Below, piece after piece: positions 49,201-58,455 of a DNA stretch of 64,000 nt. Source of the DNA: Chitinophagaceae bacterium (GTDB lineage Bacteria > Bacteroidota > Bacteroidia > Chitinophagales > Chitinophagaceae); the NCBI GenBank assembly GCA_026415715.1, contig JAOAGO010000005.1:1-64000 (forward strand), written 5' to 3'. The position numbers and the translations under genes are program-made. The notes below the pieces were generated by a model. It was not told where the DNA came from. It made no database searches and saw only the letters and a program-made list of their open reading frames with translations. Every line of letters starts with the position of its first letter. The stretch's first letter is position 1.

Positions 49201-50644
49201 TGATGTAAATGGAGACGGATTCAGTGATGTAATTATAGGCGCCCCGGGTTATTCAAATAATGAAACAGAGGAAGGAGCTGCTTATTTATTTCATGGATCA
49301 AGTTCGGGCATAAGTACATCTGCAGATTTAATATTAGAAAGTAATCAAAATAATGCCAATTTTGGAATTTGTGTCTCTTCAGCAGGGGATGTTAATGGTG
49401 ACGGATATAATGATATTATAATCGGAGCTGAATATTATGACAACGGACAAAATAATGAGGGCAGGGCATTTATTTACCATGGCTCGCCATCAGGTATTAA
49501 TTCTGGCAATTTTTATTTTATAGAAAGTAATCAGAATGGAGCTTTGTTTGGGGTGTCTGTGTCTTCAGCCGGTGATGTGAACGCCGACGGATTTAGCGAT
49601 ATACTGGTAGGCGCTGACTACTACGATAAGCCTTTGACAGATGAAGGAATTGTTGTTGTGAATCATGGAAATTTAAAAGGGGATAATGTTATCCGGAATA
49701 ACATTAGGATTTATGATGATAATTTAACCACGCTGTACGGCAGCTCAAATTTTTCTGATAATCATTTTGGGATAGGACTATATGTAAAATCCTTTTTAGG
49801 CAGAGACAGCGGAAAGCTTGTTTGGGAAGTGCGGAAAAATTTTGATGCTTATAGCGGAAATCCGATTACGAATAGTGTTTCATACAGTGGTCAACAAACC
49901 ACATTTACCAACTTGGGTCTTGTCGGTACGGAACTGAAAAATGTTGTAACTAAAGCGAACGGTGCCTTATACACTAAAATGCGGGCACGAGTAAGATATC
50001 ACCTGGCAAAAGCAATTACAGGTCAGGTATACGGACCTTGGCGTACCTGGTCATTACGTAAATCCAATCATTTTCATTTAGGAGTAATTAAAACAGGAAT
50101 TTTATTACCCGTTGATTTGGTCAGTTTTAGGGTTTCCTGGCTTCAAAAGGGACAATCTGCACAAATTAGTTTTCACACTGTTAACGAAAACAGAGTAGAG
50201 GCATATGAAATAGAACGTAGCCGGGATGGAATTCATTTCACTAAAGTAGTGAAAATACCGGCACGAAATATTGGAGTTCAGCAAAGTTACCAGTATGCAG
50301 ATTATGAAGCACAAAGCCGGAAAGTTTACTATCGGTTGAAAATACTGGAATTATCAGGTTCATATCAGTACAGTAACATAGTAAAGTTGACGCATCAGGG
50401 AATAGAAGATATTTTAGTTTATCCAAATCCGGCACGGGAAAATATTCAGATAGGTTTAACCAAAGAATTCAGAAGCCTGGAGGTTGATGTATGGGATATA
50501 GGTGGACGTTTAGTAAAACAAATTACACTGAATCGTCCCGGCCGACAAGTTATGTTACCCACCGGGGATTTGCCAGCAGGAATTTATTGGCTGCATTTAA
50601 GAACAGAAAACAACAGGCAGACTGTTAAATTAGTAAAAGAGTAA
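46283..50644 (+). CDS. Secreted FG-GAP (integrin-alpha-like) beta-propeller protein with T9SS type A C-terminal sorting domain
   Basis: N-terminal signal-like segment; 14 copies of a GD[VIL]N[GA]DGxxD(I/V)(I/V)xG repeat; C-terminal VYPNPARENIQIGL...AGIYWLHLRTENNRQTVKLVKE. Confidence 0.93.
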   Translation: MNKKFFLLIPILIASYFPINQNVYKEKNEVDKTLNNQLKSGIPFNVPYQGIEKEYRSDKINFKHWFSEIRNNILQSEYYIRWQKAYGCYSSPNRLQNLRFFYYEDGYAVSPRAIRILTEKNKLYKGEKEIQYKDEEDWQIKFFIDKKWRSGGKWSIEGNKAEYIMPHMTIQYLNNMEGMRQNFILNQKISGKIEIKVSLKTLQKYKVFSDKIVFFHHKTNRPILEYRDLKVWDAEHKLLKGYFKKIHRGFKIVVEAADAVFPVTIDPLNTTPSAIIEGNQNDAGLGVSVSSAGDVNGDGYSDIIVGAYQYDNGNTDEGAAFIFQGSSSGINTSPAAQLEVNQDNAWFGASVSLAGDINGDGYGDVIVGAPQYDNGNTDEGAAFLFHGSATGINTSYSTLLDGNQDGANLGPVSTAGDVNGDGYSDVIVGVPYFDNGNLNEGQVRVYHGSSSGLNSTPTTILESNQDGAEMGWDVSAAGDVNGDGFSDIIIGIPKFDNGQNNEGICQIYHGSNTGLNSTPATTLEMNQSDADFGFSVSTAGDVNGDGYSDIVVGAPLYDNGQTDEGTAFVYHGSFSGTNATPSSTLDMNQTDSRFGHAVSVAGDLNADGYSDIIVGAEYYENPEPNEGAFFIYTGSSGGITNNPAVSVESNASNTFLGFAVASAGDVNGDGMSDVVVGGDGFTNGQTDEGAAFVYHGTTSGINTLEADTLESNQSESYFGISVNTAGDVNGDGYDDVIAGAWLYDNGETDEGAAFIYHGSISGINTSPALMIESNQAGAGFGSSVSSAGDVNGDGYSDIIVGAFLYSNPENQEGRVYVYHGSASGVNSTPAATMESNQNGAWFGFVSSAGDINGDGYSDVIAGAPLYDFDLTDEGGAFLYYGSSTGINTNPAVSLEGNQTDSYFGLSISAAGDVNGDGYGDIIIGAPLHDNGQTDEGRIYIYHGSSTGISSTPSATRESDINSAGFGRSVSSAGDVNGDGFSDVIIGAPGYSNNETEEGAAYLFHGSSSGISTSADLILESNQNNANFGICVSSAGDVNGDGYNDIIIGAEYYDNGQNNEGRAFIYHGSPSGINSGNFYFIESNQNGALFGVSVSSAGDVNADGFSDILVGADYYDKPLTDEGIVVVNHGNLKGDNVIRNNIRIYDDNLTTLYGSSNFSDNHFGIGLYVKSFLGRDSGKLVWEVRKNFDAYSGNPITNSVSYSGQQTTFTNLGLVGTELKNVVTKANGALYTKMRARVRYHLAKAITGQVYGPWRTWSLRKSNHFHLGVIKTGILLPVDLVSFRVSWLQKGQSAQISFHTVNENRVEAYEIERSRDGIHFTKVVKIPARNIGVQQSYQYADYEAQSRKVYYRLKILELSGSYQYSNIVKLTHQGIEDILVYPNPARENIQIGLTKEFRSLEVDVWDIGGRLVKQITLNRPGRQVMLPTGDLPAGIYWLHLRTENNRQTVKLVKE
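47088..49680 (+). repeat. 14-unit tandem FG-GAP coding repeat, 186-nt period
   Basis: First base of the GD(V/I/L)N motif at 47159, 47345, 47528, 47714, 47900, 48086, 48272, 48458, 48644, 48827, 49013, 49199, 49385, 49571. Confidence 0.93.
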
Positions 50645-50723
50645 AAAAGAAAAAACCTGAAAGTTTGGGAAAACTTAACTTAAAAAAAAATTATCCAACT
50701 GTAGGCTTTTATAGTATATAATT

Positions 50724-51950
50724 TTAGAGCTTATTTTTTAAGTTGTTTTCCAGAACTTCCAGAAATTCTTCGGTATAAAGGTAATGCTCTCCGTGATTCA
50801 CTTTATTTCCGTGAATGCAAACGGCAAGGTCTTTTGTCATCTTTCCGCTTTCCACGGTCTCAATACATACAGATTCTAACTTCTCGCAAAAATCTATAAG
50901 TTCGGCGTTGCCGTCCAACTTTCCGCGAAAGGCAAGGCCGCGGGTCCAGGCAAATATGCTGGCAATGGGATTGGTACTGGTAGGTTTACCGGCCTGGTAG
51001 TCGCGATAATGGCGAGTTACCGTTCCGTGTGCAGCTTCGGCTTCCATGATTTTCCCGTCCGGCGTAATCAGTACCGACGTCATTAATCCGAGTGAACCAA
51101 AACCCTGTGCAACGGCATCACTCTGTACATCGCCGTCGTAGTTTTTACAGGCCCATACAAAGCCACCATTCCATTTCAGGGCGCTGGCCACCATGTCATC
51201 AATTAAACGATGTTCGTAAGTTATTCCGGCCTCTTCAAAAGCTGATTTGAATTCGTTTTCATAGATTTCCTGAAAAATGTCTTTAAACCGGCCGTCATAT
51301 TTTTTAAGGATAGTGTTTTTGGTTGAAAGATAGAGAGGCCATTTTTTATTCAGAGCTATGTTAAAACAACTGCGGGCAAAACCTCTGATACTTTCATCAG
51401 TGTTATACATGCCGAGTGCTACGCCTCCGCCCTGAAAAGTAAATACTTCATGTTCAAACACACTACCGTCTTCGCCTTCAAATTTTAAGGTAAGTTTTCC
51501 TTTTCCGGGTATCAGAAAATCGGTAGCACGGTATTGATCACCGAAGGCATGACGCCCTACGATAATGGGCATTGTCCAGTTGCTGACTAACCGGGGAACA
51601 TTTTTTATAACAATCGGTTCTCTGAAAACCGTTCCATCCAGAATATTCCGGATAGTTCCGTTCGGGCTTTTCCACATTTGTTTCAGATTGAATTCTTTCA
51701 CACGGGCTTCATCCGGAGTGATGGTAGCACATTTTATACCCACGCCGTATTCTTTTATGGCTAAAGCCGCATCAACAGTAACCTGATCATTGGTATTATC
51801 TCTGTTTTCGATTCCGAGGTCAAAATATTTTATTTCAAGATCAAGATAGGGGAGGATTAAGCGTTCTTTGATGAACTTCCATATAATTCGGGTCATTTCA
51901 TCTCCATCCAGCTCAACTACGGGATTTAATACTTTAATTTTTTTTATCAT
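50724..51950 (-). CDS. icd: NADP-dependent isocitrate dehydrogenase (eukaryotic-like dimeric type)
   Basis: [83 protein letters not shown]. The ORF extends to 51971; the internal ATG at 51950 is favoured. Confidence 0.96.
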   Translation of the reverse strand: MIKKIKVLNPVVELDGDEMTRIIWKFIKERLILPYLDLEIKYFDLGIENRDNTNDQVTVDAALAIKEYGVGIKCATITPDEARVKEFNLKQMWKSPNGTIRNILDGTVFREPIVIKNVPRLVSNWTMPIIVGRHAFGDQYRATDFLIPGKGKLTLKFEGEDGSVFEHEVFTFQGGGVALGMYNTDESIRGFARSCFNIALNKKWPLYLSTKNTILKKYDGRFKDIFQEIYENEFKSAFEEAGITYEHRLIDDMVASALKWNGGFVWACKNYDGDVQSDAVAQGFGSLGLMTSVLITPDGKIMEAEAAHGTVTRHYRDYQAGKPTSTNPIASIFAWTRGLAFRGKLDGNAELIDFCEKLESVCIETVESGKMTKDLAVCIHGNKVNHGEHYLYTEEFLEVLENNLKNKL

Positions 51951-51968
51951 AAAGAAATATTTTGCGTG

Positions 51969-51976
51969 CAAACGTA
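51969..51976 (-). promoter_or_regulatory. Candidate -7 box (TACGTTTG) of icd
   Basis: Plus strand CAAACGTA, overlapping the ORF-track start at 51971. Confidence 0.4.
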
Positions 51977-52131
51977 CATTAAAAGATTGTATTTACCATC
52001 ACTAGAATCTAGAATAAAGACGTTTTGATGGTATAGATTTTAAAACAAATTGAAAAAATATTTAAGGTTTAAAAAAAATCAAAAAATGATGTAACTTTTC
52101 CTGAGAGAAAATTCAATCTCTTTTTCAATAT

Positions 52132-52726
52132 ATGGATAGATTTCGACTTTTTTTTAATTATTTGTCAAAATTTATTCCGATATCAAATCATGAGTTCAAT
52201 GAAGAGATTGTACCGTACATCCTCCTGCGCACATTTGATAAAAAAGAATTTCTTTTAAAGGAGGGGGAAATTGAAAATTATTTCAATTTTATTTTAAAAG
52301 GGCTGATTCGGAAATATTATTTATCTGAAAGGAAAACATGAGATAAATACACAAATCTCTTACGAAGGTCATATTATTCAAAGTCAGAAATCTTTTCACA
52401 GTCGTACACCATCTGAATATTTTATACAGGCCTTAGAGCCAAGTTCGGCCGTTTTAATTTCATATCAAAACCTTGAAAAGATTTTTGAAAAATCAAGAAA
52501 GATGGAATGGCTGGGACGAATTATTATTACTCCGACTATGGTTTTGAAAAACAGATGGCAAATGCAAATGATTAAATTAAGCCCTAGGGAAAGGTTTGTG
52601 CAAGCCTTGTCAAAGCATCCTGAATTGTTGCAAAGAGTACCTCAAAAATATTTAGCTAGTTATCTGAATATTAACCCGGAAACATTCAGTCGTTTCAAGC
52701 ATTTAATGAAAACAGTTAAAATGTAG
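52132..52726 (+). pseudogene. Crp/Fnr-family cyclic-nucleotide-binding-type regulator, frameshifted
   Basis: Frame 1 (52132-52341): cNMP-binding N-terminus (FLLKEGEIENYFNFILKGLIRKYYLSERK). Frame 2 resumes KHEINTQISYEGHIIQSQKSFHSRTPSEYFIQALEPSSAVLISYQNLEKIF... to LGRIIITPTMVLKNRWQMQMIKLSPRERFVQAL...INPETFSRFKHLMKTVKM stop at 52726. Confidence 0.85.
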
Positions 52727-52736
52727 AATAATTATT

Positions 52737-53561
52737 TTACCCTAATGCCACATCCAGACACATCATGACAATGAAACCTGCGATAAATCCGAGTACTGAC
52801 CGGTCGGTATACATATCTCTTTGTGTTTCGGGAATAACTTCTTCAACCACAACAAAAATCATGGCTCCGGCCGCAAATGCCAGTGCAAAGGGAAGAATGG
52901 GTTGAATGTACATAACAGCCAGAGCGCCGATGACTCCGGCTACGGGTTCAATAATGGCAGACAACTGCCCGTACCAGAAACATCGAAAGCGGGAAACACC
53001 ATGTCGCCTGAGAGGCATAGCTACGGCCACTCCTTCAGGAAAATTTTGTATTCCGATTCCGATAGCCAGCGCAATAGCGGAAGCAAAAGAAGCCTCTTCT
53101 ATACCTAAGGCCGCCGCGCCAAATAATACTCCCACGGCAAGGCCTTCCGGTAAATTATGCAGTGTGATTGCCAAAATCAGCAACGTGGTTCTGTGTAGCT
53201 TTGATTTCAGCCCCTCGCTTTCTTCAATACCGAAATTGATATGAAGATGGGGCATGAATTTATCTAAGGCATAGATAAAAAGACTTCCTGTTAAAAAACC
53301 AATAACGGCAGGCATCCAGCTCAGGCCGGGATATAATTTTTCTGACATTTCAATAGCAGGATTGAGTAACGACCAGAAACTGGCAGCAACCATAACTCCT
53401 CCGGTAAAACCCAGCATCGGGTCAAGTACTCCGCGGTTAAGGGTTTTGAAAAAAAAGACAAAAGAGGCTCCCAGGGCAGTCAAAAACCATGTGAATGTTG
53501 TAGCCAGTAAGGCCGACCATACCGGGCCGATTTTTACAAAAAACTGCTCTATGATTTCCAT
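52737..53561 (-). CDS. ZIP family metal transporter
   Basis: ITLHNLPEGLAVGVLFGAAA and GIGIQNFPEGVAVAMPLR metal-binding TM motifs, FAAGAMIFVVVEEVIPE. Confidence 0.93.
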   Translation of the reverse strand: MEIIEQFFVKIGPVWSALLATTFTWFLTALGASFVFFFKTLNRGVLDPMLGFTGGVMVAASFWSLLNPAIEMSEKLYPGLSWMPAVIGFLTGSLFIYALDKFMPHLHINFGIEESEGLKSKLHRTTLLILAITLHNLPEGLAVGVLFGAAALGIEEASFASAIALAIGIGIQNFPEGVAVAMPLRRHGVSRFRCFWYGQLSAIIEPVAGVIGALAVMYIQPILPFALAFAAGAMIFVVVEEVIPETQRDMYTDRSVLGFIAGFIVMMCLDVALG

Positions 53562-53572
53562 AGTTTCTGATT

Positions 53573-54232
53573 TTATGTCACAACAACAAATATTTGTTCC
53601 GCAATTGTTTTACTTAAGTTAATACTTCGTTGGCGGTTTATTCTTACATCAAGCGATTCGTCAAAAGCATTACGTTTTAAAATTTCAATCGGCGTTCCGA
53701 TTTTCATGTTTCGCTGGCGCAGCATTTCCAGCAGGGAAAAACTCTGGTTTGTCACCCGGCTGATAAGTGCAGAGGTATTTTCAGGCAGTTCTGTCAGACA
53801 GATAACATCTGCGGTTGCCAACTGTCCGTCTTTGTCTGGTATAGGATCGCCGTGCGGATCCAGTCGGGGAAAACCTAAAAAAGCATCCAGCCGGTCAATG
53901 AGTTTTTTGTGACGAACGTGTTCTAACTCTTCGGCCAGTTCATGCACTTCTTCCCAACTGAAACGTAATTTTTCTGCCAGGAAATATTCCCATAAACGGT
54001 GGCGTCGGATAATCCCTAATGCCGCTTTGTTGCCTTCCTGAGTTAAACGAAAGCCTCTGTAAGGCTGATAATGTAAAAGTTTTTTCGATTTTAATTTTTT
54101 TGTCATTTCCGTTACGGAAGCGGGTTTGGTTTTTAATGCTTTAGCCAAGGACGTTGTAGAGACCAGGCCCGACTGGTCCTGCAAGTGATATATGACTTTA
54201 AGGTAATTTTCTTCGCTGACAGAATATTTCAT
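53573..54232 (-). CDS. DtxR/MntR-family metal-dependent transcriptional regulator
   Basis: SEENYLKVIYHLQDQSGLVSTTSLAKALKTKPASVTEMTKKL, RRHRLWEYFLAEKLRFSWEEVHELAEELEHV, FPRLDPHGDPIP. Confidence 0.95.
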   Translation of the reverse strand: MKYSVSEENYLKVIYHLQDQSGLVSTTSLAKALKTKPASVTEMTKKLKSKKLLHYQPYRGFRLTQEGNKAALGIIRRHRLWEYFLAEKLRFSWEEVHELAEELEHVRHKKLIDRLDAFLGFPRLDPHGDPIPDKDGQLATADVICLTELPENTSALISRVTNQSFSLLEMLRQRNMKIGTPIEILKRNAFDESLDVRINRQRSINLSKTIAEQIFVVVT

Positions 54233-54342
54233 ATAACCTAAATAAAATTTTAGGCAAATCTAAAAATCAAACTTGATATTAAAAAAAATCCTTTGGTGAA
54301 AAATCAGAAATCTTATACATTCGTTTTCCTTTTATCGGAATC

Positions 54343-55335
54343 ATGTTTATAAAAAAAATATATTTTTTCTTCGCGTTGCTGTTTTTCTGTTCCTGTCGCG
54401 AAAAAAAAACGATATTGCTTTCCGGAGATGTAAAGGTTACCCGAAATGAATTTATAGAATTCTTTCCGGCAACCGAAATGCCTTTTATTTATTCGGATAC
54501 GCTTTTGGCTAAAAAGAAAAAGGAAAATGATTCATTATTGATCAGTTACAAAGTGTTTACCGATCATGTGCACGACTCAGTTATAACCGGACTGTACGGT
54601 AAAAACGCAAACCCCAAAATATATGCTTTGGGAAAAGCTACCGGACCTAACCAGGAAATTTTACTCTTTGTAAAAACAATTCATAAACAAAAGGATGCGC
54701 TCATCCTTTTCGGTTTTAATAAAGATAATTCCTTTTGTGCCGCTATGCCGGTATTATCCTCACTCAAAGATCCATCAACGTATAAAACGCTGGTGGTTGA
54801 CAAGCGACTCATCATCACGCTGACCACTTCAAAAAAAAATGCAGATGGATCGCTGAGTGAGGGAAAAGACGTGTATGCTTTTAATGCCGACAGTAAAATG
54901 TTTTATACCGTTATGACAGACCCGCTTGCCGATTTGCCGGAACAGTTCATTAATCCGATTGATACCTTTCCGGCCACACAAAAATGGACGGGGGACTACG
55001 GGCCCGATAAGAAAAATCTGATCTCAATACGAAACGGACGTAGCCGGGAAGAAATCACTTTTTTTATTCACCTGGAAAAAGACGACGGCCAATGCAACTC
55101 GGAATTAAAAGGCGAAGCTCGTTTTACATCAGCCAACACAGCCGAATATCATCGTGACGGCGATCCCTGTAAACTTCGTTTTCGTTTTACTTCCTCTTCC
55201 GTTCAATTGGAAGAAATGGAAGGATGCGGTTCCTATCGTCATTTACATTGTACGCTTAACGGTATTTATCCAAGGAAAAAAATTTCAAAACCGAATACCT
55301 CAAAACCTGTTGCACCCAAAACTTCAAAAAAGTAA
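54343..55335 (+). CDS. Hypothetical lipoprotein
   Basis: Lipobox ALLFFCSCREKK; 330 aa; no domain recognised. Confidence 0.7.
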   Translation: MFIKKIYFFFALLFFCSCREKKTILLSGDVKVTRNEFIEFFPATEMPFIYSDTLLAKKKKENDSLLISYKVFTDHVHDSVITGLYGKNANPKIYALGKATGPNQEILLFVKTIHKQKDALILFGFNKDNSFCAAMPVLSSLKDPSTYKTLVVDKRLIITLTTSKKNADGSLSEGKDVYAFNADSKMFYTVMTDPLADLPEQFINPIDTFPATQKWTGDYGPDKKNLISIRNGRSREEITFFIHLEKDDGQCNSELKGEARFTSANTAEYHRDGDPCKLRFRFTSSSVQLEEMEGCGSYRHLHCTLNGIYPRKKISKPNTSKPVAPKTSKK

Positions 55336-55436
55336 ACGTTTGTATGTAAAAATTTTTTGCTGCAGTTTCCAATCTTCAAATTCCGCTAAATCCGCTTTTT
55401 GCTTTTAATTTGCAAAATTTGTGTAAACCATACACT

Positions 55437-57110
55437 ATGAATTTTAAAAATTTTTCAGTTCCCTATCCGGTGCAGGAAAAGTATTCCCGTAAGGTAGCTT
55501 ATTTTTCCATGGAATTCGCCATTCATCAGCCCTTAAAAATTTACAGTGGCGGGTTAGGATTTCTGGCAGGATCTCATTTACGCAGCGCCTACGAACTGGG
55601 ACAAAATCTGATAGGTGTAGGCATTTTATGGAAATACGGATATTATGATCAGGAAAGAAATCATGATCAGACACTGGAAGTAACCTGGAATGAAAAATGG
55701 TACAGCTTTCTGGAAGATACCGGTATCACATTTCAGATTATCATACACGACCATCCTGTATGGGTTAAAGCATGGTATCTGAATCCTGAAACATTTAAGA
55801 CGGCTCCTCTCTTTCTTTTATCTACCGATGTGCCGGAAAACGATTATGTTTCACAAACCATTACCCACCGCTTGTATGATGCCAACGTGGCTACCAAGCT
55901 GGCACAGTTTATCCTTTTGGGGGTAGGTGGCGCTAAACTGATTGAAGAAATCGGTTTCTCGCCTGATATTTATCATCTGAACGAAGCGCATGGCATTTCG
56001 GCTGCTTTTTATTTGTATAAAAAATGGAATCAGCAGCTCAGCGAACTGAAAAAAAGATTAATATTTACCACACATACACCCGAAGAGGCCGGTAATGAAA
56101 AACATGATATTTATCTGTGCCATAAAATGAGTTATTTCTGCGGTCTGAGCGTAGAGGAAGTTAAAAAATTATACCAGCACGACAGCGACCAGTTTAATCA
56201 TTCGTTAGCGGCGCTTCGTTTTGCGGGCCTTGCGAACGGCGTTTCCCGTTTACACGGCGAAGTAGCCCGAAATATGTGGGGGAAATTCGAAAATATTTGT
56301 CCTATTATTTCCATTACCAACTCCCAAAACTGGAAATACTGGGCCGATAAAAAGCTCTACCAATATATGGAAACAGGCGACTACGCCGCCTTCGATGACA
56401 GAAAGCGATATCTGAAGAGCAGAACCTTTGAAATTGTGGCAGACCAGACCGGAAAATTGTTTGATCCTTCAGTTTTTACTATTGTCTGGGCCCGACGTTT
56501 TGCCGGATATAAAAGAGCTACTCTTTTAACTCAAAATGAAGAGCGGTTTGATGCCCTGTTGAACAATTCAAAATATCCGGTGCAAATCATCTGGGCCGGC
56601 AAACCCTATCCGGTTGATCATCCGGCCATCAGCGAATTTAACATGCTGGTACATCTGAGCAGAAAATACAAAAACATGGCCGTGCTGACGGGATATGAAC
56701 TTGCTTTATCAAAACGACTGAAAGAGGCAGCCGATTTATGGTTGAACACTCCCCGCGTACCTCGGGAGGCTTCAGGTACAAGCGGGATGACAGCCGCCAT
56801 GAACGGCGCTGTGAATTTTTCAACTTACGATGGCTGGATACCGGAATTTGTTCGTCACGGAGTGAATGGTTTTCGTGTGCCTCCGCCCGGAAACGGAAAA
56901 GAATATACCACCATGGCCGTTCACGAACAGGATGAATACGATTTGGAAAAAATTTATGACATCCTAGAAAAGGAAATTCTACCGTTGTATTATGAAAATT
57001 ACAATGCCTGGCGTGAAATTATCATAAACGGAATGAGGGATGTGCGCTTTCAATTTGACAGTAACAGAATGGCAGATGAATATTACTCACTGCTATATAA
57101 CCGGCTTTAG
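55437..57110 (+). CDS. Alpha-glucan phosphorylase family protein (GT35, short form)
   Basis: VAYFSMEFAIHQPLKIYSGGLGFLAGSHLRSAYELG, DIYHLNEAHGISAAFY, TTHTPEEAGNEKHD, RFAGYKRATLL, EASGTSGMTAAMNGAVNFSTYDGW; the ORF extends to TTG 55410, ATG 55437 preferred. Confidence 0.92.
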   Translation: MNFKNFSVPYPVQEKYSRKVAYFSMEFAIHQPLKIYSGGLGFLAGSHLRSAYELGQNLIGVGILWKYGYYDQERNHDQTLEVTWNEKWYSFLEDTGITFQIIIHDHPVWVKAWYLNPETFKTAPLFLLSTDVPENDYVSQTITHRLYDANVATKLAQFILLGVGGAKLIEEIGFSPDIYHLNEAHGISAAFYLYKKWNQQLSELKKRLIFTTHTPEEAGNEKHDIYLCHKMSYFCGLSVEEVKKLYQHDSDQFNHSLAALRFAGLANGVSRLHGEVARNMWGKFENICPIISITNSQNWKYWADKKLYQYMETGDYAAFDDRKRYLKSRTFEIVADQTGKLFDPSVFTIVWARRFAGYKRATLLTQNEERFDALLNNSKYPVQIIWAGKPYPVDHPAISEFNMLVHLSRKYKNMAVLTGYELALSKRLKEAADLWLNTPRVPREASGTSGMTAAMNGAVNFSTYDGWIPEFVRHGVNGFRVPPPGNGKEYTTMAVHEQDEYDLEKIYDILEKEILPLYYENYNAWREIIINGMRDVRFQFDSNRMADEYYSLLYNRL

Positions 57111-57128
57111 CGGGGCCCTGCATTATTT

Positions 57129-58349
57129 TCAGAGAAAAGATGGCAGCAATTCTTCGGTTTTCTTGTTTTCTGGAATCAGGCCAACGATTTTTTCTATCAC
57201 ACGTTCAACCAGCGCATCCGGACAGGAAGCCCCGCTGGTCATTAATACCTTTAGCGGCCGGCCGGGTGGCAGCCAGTTTTCCGAAACCACTTCTTTTTTT
57301 TGTGTCAAATCAAAATGACGGATGCTTTCCGGTGAAATGATACAATTCTCGTCACTGATGAAATAAGTAGGCAATTTATCCTTACACAGCGCTACCAGAT
57401 GTGAGGTATTGGATGAATTATATCCGCCGACTACAATGGCCAGATGAGCCGGAATATTCAGCATTTCCTGCACAGCTGTCTGATTGTCTAGCGTGGCATA
57501 ACATAAAGTGTCTCTTGTATCGGCAAAGCAATCTTCGGTTTTTTCGGGACGGAAAGTTTCCAGCATCACCTGTTTCAGATAATCGGCAATCGCCTGGGTG
57601 TCGCTGGCCAGCATGGTGGTTTGATTGACGACGCCGATTCTGCGCAGGTCTTTTTCCGGATCAAATCCCGGCGAATATCTTTCCTTGAACTCCTCATAAA
57701 ATAAGGAAAGCGGCTTTTCTTTTTTTATGTATGCAGCTAACATTAGGGCTTCGTTCATATCGCGAATCACAAGGCTGGGCGCAAAGGCTGAAGCGTGAGA
57801 AAATGTTGCCCTCGTCTCTTCATGATAAGGTTTTCCGTGAATAATGATGGTATAATTTTTTTGTGCAATGGACTGGCTGCGGTTCCACACTTTTTCCACA
57901 AAGGGACAAGTGGTATCGTATTTTTCAACAGCTATGCCCAGTTGTTTCAGCTTCTGTTCCGTTTCCAGTGTTGTGCCAAATGCGGGAATCATCACAATAT
58001 CATCTGCCGTAAGCTCATCAAACGGAATCAAAGGATGACCTGCGGTATCCTGTAAGAATCGTACGCCGTGACGTTTGAGATCCTCATTTACATGCGGATT
58101 ATGTATCATCTCGCTTAACAGAAAAATTCGTTTGCCGGGATTTTCAGAAACGGTTTTAAAGGCAATTTCAATGGCATTTTCTACTCCGTAACAAAATCCG
58201 AAATGACGGGCCAGATAAATCTGAATGTTTCCGAAATCCAGCCGTGTAGGCGTGAAATCCTTCTTCATCCGGTCAGCTTCTCTGCGTTTTTTTTTAATGG
58301 CCGAAATCAGAGGACTTCTGTAAATGATAGGAATATCAAAAGACTTCAT
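57129..58349 (-). CDS. ispH: 4-hydroxy-3-methylbut-2-enyl diphosphate reductase
   Basis: ARHFGFCYGVENAIEIA, LSEMIHNPHVNEDLKRHGVRFL, DTTCPFVEKVWNRS, VVGGYNSSNTSHLVALC, TSGASCPDALVERVI. Confidence 0.95.
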   Translation of the reverse strand: MKSFDIPIIYRSPLISAIKKKRREADRMKKDFTPTRLDFGNIQIYLARHFGFCYGVENAIEIAFKTVSENPGKRIFLLSEMIHNPHVNEDLKRHGVRFLQDTAGHPLIPFDELTADDIVMIPAFGTTLETEQKLKQLGIAVEKYDTTCPFVEKVWNRSQSIAQKNYTIIIHGKPYHEETRATFSHASAFAPSLVIRDMNEALMLAAYIKKEKPLSLFYEEFKERYSPGFDPEKDLRRIGVVNQTTMLASDTQAIADYLKQVMLETFRPEKTEDCFADTRDTLCYATLDNQTAVQEMLNIPAHLAIVVGGYNSSNTSHLVALCKDKLPTYFISDENCIISPESIRHFDLTQKKEVVSENWLPPGRPLKVLMTSGASCPDALVERVIEKIVGLIPENKKTEELLPSFL

Positions 58350-58455
58350 AATACAAAATTACAAACAAAGACACTGTCATTCCGGAAAAATCATAAGCCA
58401 TTTCCGTTCTCCGGACAGAGAGTTGTATATCTTTACCACGTAAAAAAAGCACCTC

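Noticed and set aside
47088-49680. CRISPR-like or satellite repeat array
   Set aside because: The 186-nt period is an in-frame FG-GAP protein repeat with diverged third positions, not a CRISPR or satellite DNA.
50661-50676. AAGTTT-ggga-AAACTT hairpin after the FG-GAP gene as a terminator
   Set aside because: Short, AT-rich stem with no plus-strand T-run directly after it; not strong enough to call.
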